Below are positions 5,865-9,581 of a stretch of 9,581 bases of DNA, in pieces; within the stretch, counting starts at the first letter, position 1, and the number at the start of each line of letters is the position of its first letter. The notes beneath the pieces are model-generated. The model searched no databases, was not told the DNA's origin, and saw only the letters and a program-made list of their open reading frames with translations. The stretch lies in assembly GCA_040377825.1 (NCBI GenBank), contig JBEINZ010000116.1, positions 1 to 9,581 of the forward strand. The letters run 5' to 3'. This DNA comes from JBEINZ01 sp040377825. Its GTDB lineage: Bacteria; Pseudomonadota; Alphaproteobacteria; Rhizobiales; Ancalomicrobiaceae. Position numbers and translations under genes: made by a program.

Positions 5865-7049
5865 TCACCCAACCGCCATCGTTGCCCTCAGTGCCTTACG
5901 CAATTCGTCGATGACCAAGCGCGCGCCGTGGCGTTCGACGTGCCAATAGGTCCAGCCATTACAGGCTTCGGCGTCTTGCACGGCGGCGCCGACGCGGTGG
6001 ATGGAGCCGGCGTGGGGGCCGGCGGCGATCGAGCCGTCGGCGCGGACCAGGGCGACGTTGTGGCCGCGCGCGTCGGTCAGTCTTTCGCCCGGCTGCACCA
6101 GCCCCTGTTCGATCAAGTTGCCGAAGGGAATGCGCGGTTCGGCCCGCTTGCCGCGAACAGCCGCCAACGCATCGGCGGCCATTGGCTCGATCGCCGCGAT
6201 GCGCGCTTCGGCCGCGCTGGCATAGGTTCGGTCGCGCTCAATGCCGACATAGTGCCGGCCGAGCCGCTTGGCGACCGCCGCCGTGGTGCCCGTGCCGGCG
6301 AACGGATCCAACACGACATCACCCGGGCTCGTCGAGGAGAGTAGAACGCGGTAAAGCAGCGCCTCGGGCTTTTGCGTCGGATGCACCTTGTTACCCTTGG
6401 AATCCTTCAGCCGTTCTGCGCCGGTGCACAGCGGGATCGTCCAGTCCGAGCGCATCTGAAGGTCTTCGTTGAACGCTTTCAAGGCATCATAATTGAACGT
6501 GTAGCCCTTGGCCTCTTGTGAGCGCGAAGCCCAAATCAGCGTCTCGTGAGCATTCTGGAAACGGCGGCCCTTGAAGTTCGGCATCGGGTTCGTCTTGCGC
6601 CAGACGATATCGTTCAAGATCCAAAAGCCGAGATCCTGCAGCACGGTGCCGACCCGGAAGATATTGTGGTAGGAGCCGATCACCCACAGCGTGCCGGTCG
6701 GTTTCAAAACGCGCCGGCAGGCCAGCAACCATGCCCGGGTGAAGGCATCATAGGCCGCGAAACTCTCAAATTGGTCCCAGGCGTCGTCGACGGCATCGAC
6801 GCGGCTCTGGTCGGGCCGGGTGAGCGCGCCTTCAAGTTGTAGATTATAGGGCGGATCGGCAAAAATCGCGTCGACCGACCCCGGCGGAAGCTTTTCGAGC
6901 TCGGCAATGCAGTCGCCGACCAGGATTCGGTCGATCCACGCCGAGTGATCGAGGGACAAGCCGACTTGCGGAGCGCGGGACGGCGCGATGCCGCCGCGCG
7001 AGAGGGCGCGCGATGGGGCTGTCGCTCCCCTGGAACGAAGTTGACGCAT
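5865..7049 (-). CDS. ccrM: CcrM-type adenine-N6 DNA methyltransferase, GANTC-specific (394 aa)
   Basis: CcrM methylates adenine in GANTC and is cell-cycle controlled and often essential in alphaproteobacteria. The sequence is very close to the family I know: FADPPYNLQL with catalytic DPPY at 65-68, RPDQS.VDAVDDAWDQF, WVIGSYHNIFRVG, DIVWRKTNPMPNFKGRRF, NAHETLIWAS, MRSDWTIPLCTG, HPTQKPEALLYR, and the AdoMet motif DPFAGTGTT at 248-256. Motif IV before motif I is the beta-class order. The C-terminal domain (about 290-394) has GSIHRVGA.VQ and CNGWTYWH, as in full-length CcrM, so this is not a truncated solitary enzyme. The first 35 residues are an Arg/Ala/Ser/Pro-rich extension with a doubled APSRA that Caulobacter CcrM lacks. 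ATG 7049 has GGAG 8 nt upstream, but a start nearer residue 31-39 cannot be excluded. No restriction endonuclease is adjacent, as expected of a solitary regulatory enzyme. Confidence 0.95.
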   Translation of the reverse strand: MRQLRSRGATAPSRALSRGGIAPSRAPQVGLSLDHSAWIDRILVGDCIAELEKLPPGSVDAIFADPPYNLQLEGALTRPDQSRVDAVDDAWDQFESFAAYDAFTRAWLLACRRVLKPTGTLWVIGSYHNIFRVGTVLQDLGFWILNDIVWRKTNPMPNFKGRRFQNAHETLIWASRSQEAKGYTFNYDALKAFNEDLQMRSDWTIPLCTGAERLKDSKGNKVHPTQKPEALLYRVLLSSTSPGDVVLDPFAGTGTTAAVAKRLGRHYVGIERDRTYASAAEARIAAIEPMAADALAAVRGKRAEPRIPFGNLIEQGLVQPGERLTDARGHNVALVRADGSIAAGPHAGSIHRVGAAVQDAEACNGWTYWHVERHGARLVIDELRKALRATMAVG

Positions 7050-7055
7050 GATACT

Positions 7056-7061
7056 GACTCC
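7056..7061 (-). promoter_or_regulatory. GANTC methylation site overlapping the ccrM ribosome binding site
   Basis: On the ccrM strand GGAGTC combines the Shine-Dalgarno GGAG (7061-7058, 8 nt before ATG) with GAGTC (7060-7056), a target of CcrM itself. It is the only GANTC I find in the ccrM/HAD divergent region. In Caulobacter, GANTC sites in the ccrM leader let methylation tune its transcription; a parallel role here is inferred. Confidence 0.5.
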
Positions 7062-7068
7062 GAACGCT

Positions 7069-7094
7069 GGTTACTCGACTGCGAACATGGTTAC
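7069..7094. repeat. direct repeat GGTTAC with 20-bp period in the ccrM upstream region
   Basis: GGTTAC occurs at 7069-7074 and 7089-7094, both within CGAAC..(.)TGGTTAC.CG contexts (7061-7077 and 7082-7096). The 20-bp centre-to-centre distance is about two helical turns, so a dimeric protein could bind both on one face. The repeat lies between the CtrA-like box and the ccrM start codon. No regulator is identified. Confidence 0.45.
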
Positions 7095-7102
7095 CGAACA
7101 GG

Positions 7103-7118
7103 GTAAAGGTCGTGTTAA
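7103..7118 (-). promoter_or_regulatory. CtrA-like box upstream of ccrM
   Basis: On the ccrM strand the sequence is TTAA (7118-7115), seven bases, then TTTAC (7107-7103). The CtrA consensus is TTAA-N7-TTAAC, so this differs at one base. It lies 54 bp before the ccrM start codon, a normal promoter distance. In Caulobacter CtrA activates ccrM late in the cell cycle; the same here is inference from that and the motif. Confidence 0.5.
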
Positions 7119-7248
7119 GCACGGCCGCTTTGCCCAAAATTCGACTTTGTTCTCGCTACGTCATCGAAGCATTGCATGAAGACCCCTATTCTCCCGCGCC
7201 GCCGACGACTAAACACAAACGCCTGAGATCACCGGAACGCCCATCATC

Positions 7249-7917
7249 ATGCTCGTGATTTTCGACTGCGACGGAACGCTCATCGATTCCGAAGTCATCT
7301 ATTCGGCGGTTGACGCCGCCGGCCTTACCCGCCTTGGACACCCCGTCACACCGCTCGAATTCTTGAAGCGGTTTCTGGGCGTGCCTCATAAGGACATTTG
7401 GCGGATCCTCGAGACCGAGATCGGAAAGCCGCTGCCGGACGGTTTTCTGGCCGAATTGAGCGAAGAGGCCAAGCGCCGCACGGCCGAGGACCTCGTCGCC
7501 ATCGAGGGCGTGGTGGAGGCAATCGCCGCGGTCGACGCGATGGAGCTGCGCCGCTGCGTTGCGTCCTCGACGCCGCTTGACACCTTGCGGCGCAATCTAA
7601 AGACCTGCGCCCTGCTCGATATGTTCGACCCGCATGTTTTTTCCGCCAGCCAATGCGCGCGCGGCAAGCCATCGCCCGATGTCTTCATGTTCGCGGCCTC
7701 GCAAATGGGCGCCGACCCGAAAGATTGCCTCGTCATCGAGGATTCGGTGGCCGGTGTCACGGCGGCGGGGCGCGCTGGCATGCCGGTCATTGGTTTTGTC
7801 GGCGGCGGGCACGCGGACGACGATCTCTCAAGACGGCTTTCCGGGGCCGGCGCAAGACAGGTCATTCCCGCGATGGCCGATCTCGGCGAAGTCATTGCCG
7901 CGCATTTCGGCCTTTAA
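7249..7917 (+). CDS. HAD-superfamily phosphatase, subfamily IA (222 aa)
   Basis: This is a cytoplasmic haloacid-dehalogenase-type hydrolase, most like the phosphoglycolate phosphatase and beta-phosphoglucomutase group. Motif I is FDCDGTLIDSE with nucleophile Asp6 and acid/base Asp8; motif II is VASSTP with Ser106 or Ser107; motif III is GKPSPDVF with Lys140; motif IV is VIEDSVAG with Glu164 and Asp165. Residues about 16-90 form the helical C1 cap. All catalytic residues are present, so it should be active, but the substrate (a small phosphate ester or sugar phosphate) is not shown by the sequence. Start ATG 7249 gives the standard N-terminus with the beta strand MLVIFD; the ribosome binding site is weak (GGAA about 11 nt upstream). 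The gene is divergent from ccrM and lies 84 bp before amn in the same direction, so it may share a transcript with it. Confidence 0.9.
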   Translation: MLVIFDCDGTLIDSEVIYSAVDAAGLTRLGHPVTPLEFLKRFLGVPHKDIWRILETEIGKPLPDGFLAELSEEAKRRTAEDLVAIEGVVEAIAAVDAMELRRCVASSTPLDTLRRNLKTCALLDMFDPHVFSASQCARGKPSPDVFMFAASQMGADPKDCLVIEDSVAGVTAAGRAGMPVIGFVGGGHADDDLSRRLSGAGARQVIPAMADLGEVIAAHFGL

Positions 7918-8001
7918 ACATTGGTTGTTGCCATATGGTCTTGACGCGCGCCGAACTTCCCGAAAGGGTCCCGCGCCACGACGATAACGAGAAGGAAATG
8001 C

Positions 8002-9483
8002 ATGATGCCCGCATCCGACGTGGCGCTGTCCCCGATCCCCCACGAGAGTTTCGCTGACGCGGAACGCGCGGTGGAGCGGCTTTCGATGATCTACGCCCGC
8101 AACACCGCCTATCTGACCGAGCGCTTCCGCGCGATCATGGCGGGCGAACGGATCGGCGCGCGGGTCCGCGCCCATTATCCGGAAATTCGGGTGACCACCG
8201 ACACCTACGCGCGGCTCGACTCGCGCCTAGCCTATGGCTTCGTTCCCGGCCCGGGCACCTATTCGACCACGATCAGCCGGCCGGATCTGTTTGGTACCTA
8301 TTTGACCGAACAAATCGGTCTGCTCGCGCGAAACCACGGCGTTTCCATCGAGGTTGGCGAATCGGCGACGCCGATCCCGTTGCATTTTGCGCTCCCCGCC
8401 GATGTGATGGTGACATTCGATGTTGCCGAACGTCTCGGTCGCCCGTTGCGCGATGTGTTCGACGTGCCGGATCTATCCATCACCGACGATGCGATTGTGA
8501 ATGGCGAACATGCGCCGGCGCCCGGAATGCCCATGCCCTTGGCGCCGTTCACGGCTCCGCGCGTCGACTATTCATTGCATCGTTTGCAACACTACACGGC
8601 GACCTCGGCAAACAACTTCCAAAACTTCGTTCTCTTCACAAACTATCAGTTCTATATCGACGAGTTCGTGGCTCGTTCTCGCGCCTTGATGGCGTCGGGT
8701 GAAAGCGAATATGTCGCGTTCATCGAGCCGGGGAACGTCACCACTTTTTCCGGCGAAAGCGCGCCGACATCAGGCATCGCGCCGCCACGGCTGCCGCAGA
8801 TGCCGGCGTATCATCTGGTTCGGCCGGGCCATTCCGGGATCACGATGGTCAATATCGGCGTCGGGCCATCCAATGCCAAAACGATCACTGACCATATCGC
8901 GGTCTTGCGGCCGCATGCATGGTTGATGCTTGGTCATTGCGCGGGCCTGCGCAACACGCAAAAACTCGGGGACTATGTGCTCGCCCATGCCTATGTCCGC
9001 GAGGACCATGTGCTGGACGCCGACCTTCCGGTCTGGGTGCCGATTCCCGGGCTGTCGGAGATTCAGGTCGCGCTGGAGGAGTCGGTCGCGGAAGTGACCG
9101 GGCTGTCCGGCTGGGAGTTGAAGTCGGTCATGCGGACCGGGACTGTCGCGACCATCGACAATCGAAACTGGGAACTGCGCGACCATTCCGAGCCGGTACG
9201 GCGCTTTTCGCAGTCGCGCGCCATCGCGCTCGACATGGAATCGGCGACAATCGCGGCCAACGGCTTCCGGTTCCGCGTGCCCTACGGAACGTTGCTCTGC
9301 GTCTCCGACAAGCCGCTGCATGGCGAATTGAAGCTGCCGGGCATGGCGAGCGACTTTTACCGTCGGCAGGTCGGCCAGCACCTCGATATCGGCATTCGCA
9401 CGATGGAAAAGCTTCGCGCCATGCCATCGGAACGCCTGCATTCCCGCAAGCTCAGGTCCTTCGAGGAAGTGGCGTTCCAATAG
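8002..9483 (+). CDS. amn: AMP nucleosidase (493 aa)
   Basis: AMP nucleosidase splits AMP into adenine and ribose 5-phosphate and helps control the adenylate pool. The sequence matches the family closely, including the E. coli protein of about 484 residues. The N-terminal domain spans roughly residues 15-175 (YPEIRVTTDTYARLDSRLAYGF, then PGTYSTTISRPDLF). The C-terminal nucleoside-phosphorylase-like domain has FTNYQFYIDEF, NIGVGPSNAKTITDHIAVLR, HAWLMLGHCAGLRNTQ, LGDYVLAHAYVR and ALDMESATIAANGFRFRVPY, followed by LCVSDKPLHGE. The end LHSRKLRSF.E is also typical. Two ATGs in a row (8002 and 8005) follow GAAGGA (7991-7996) with spacers of 5 and 8 nt, so the second may be the true start. The gene follows the HAD phosphatase gene by 84 bp with no clear terminator or promoter between. 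No key region is missing, and it stops at TAG 9481-9483. Confidence 0.96.
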   Translation: MMPASDVALSPIPHESFADAERAVERLSMIYARNTAYLTERFRAIMAGERIGARVRAHYPEIRVTTDTYARLDSRLAYGFVPGPGTYSTTISRPDLFGTYLTEQIGLLARNHGVSIEVGESATPIPLHFALPADVMVTFDVAERLGRPLRDVFDVPDLSITDDAIVNGEHAPAPGMPMPLAPFTAPRVDYSLHRLQHYTATSANNFQNFVLFTNYQFYIDEFVARSRALMASGESEYVAFIEPGNVTTFSGESAPTSGIAPPRLPQMPAYHLVRPGHSGITMVNIGVGPSNAKTITDHIAVLRPHAWLMLGHCAGLRNTQKLGDYVLAHAYVREDHVLDADLPVWVPIPGLSEIQVALEESVAEVTGLSGWELKSVMRTGTVATIDNRNWELRDHSEPVRRFSQSRAIALDMESATIAANGFRFRVPYGTLLCVSDKPLHGELKLPGMASDFYRRQVGQHLDIGIRTMEKLRAMPSERLHSRKLRSFEEVAFQ

Positions 9484-9581
9484 CTTTAGACGGTGCCCGA
9501 AAATCGCGTGTCCCGGCAACGCTCCGGTGACGTTTACGTTTCAGCGACGTGTCCGTCCGGATGGAGGCGCGCGCTCGCCGA

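Noticed and set aside
8770..9519. A 249-codon minus-strand open frame opposite amn, running just past its end.
   Set aside because: amn is complete and conserved across it; the antisense peptide has no recognisable domain.
9484..9581. Search of the last 98 bp for a gene end, terminator or promoter. A minus-strand frame of 15 codons ends with TAA at 9536-9534.
   Set aside because: The peptide is too short to judge, and no hairpin with a T tract follows amn. I see nothing that can be supported here.

Overview
This window reads as chromosomal DNA of an alphaproteobacterium, most likely of the Rhizobiales (Hyphomicrobiales). The grounds are GC-rich codon use, a CcrM-type GANTC adenine methyltransferase with a CtrA-like box upstream, a family-4-like uracil-DNA glycosylase of the rhizobial type lacking two Fe-S cysteines, an ETF-ubiquinone oxidoreductase divergent from it, and palindromic interspersed elements of the kind scattered through Rhizobiales genomes. 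The species cannot be told from the window. I see no rRNA, tRNA, CRISPR, transposase or phage gene.

Layout. At the left edge (1-102, minus) lie the first 34 codons of glyQ (glycyl-tRNA synthetase alpha chain). Its likely sigma-70-type promoter (248-275, minus) is followed by a leader of about 140 nt that holds two tandem hairpin elements (121-172 and 177-237). A possible short unknown gene with a clear Shine-Dalgarno sequence follows on the plus strand (416-643). Next come three tandem DedA-family membrane protein genes (748-1386, 1458-2084, 2171-2833). A pair of inverted repeats (2891-3030) separates the last of these from the convergent ETF-QO gene (3078-4748, minus). The uracil-DNA glycosylase gene (4882-5826, plus) is divergent from ETF-QO and convergent with ccrM (5865-7049, minus). 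A 199-bp divergent control region separates ccrM from a HAD-superfamily phosphatase gene (7249-7917, plus), which is followed by the AMP nucleosidase gene amn (8002-9483, plus). The last 98 bp hold nothing I can assign.

How the genes relate. Most are unlinked housekeeping functions: translation (glyQ), feeding electrons from flavoprotein dehydrogenases to quinone (ETF-QO), uracil repair (udg), cell-cycle DNA methylation (ccrM) and purine salvage (amn). The least ordinary part is the cluster of three DedA paralogs. All three have P-A/S-T where better-known DedA proteins have Pro-Gly-Asp/Glu, and the middle copy has diverged further. The other points worth a look are the ccrM control region (CtrA-like box, a GANTC site overlapping the ribosome binding site, a 20-bp-spaced repeat), the hairpin-filled glyQ leader, and the cysteine-poor UDG. 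I found no convincing wholly new multi-gene system.
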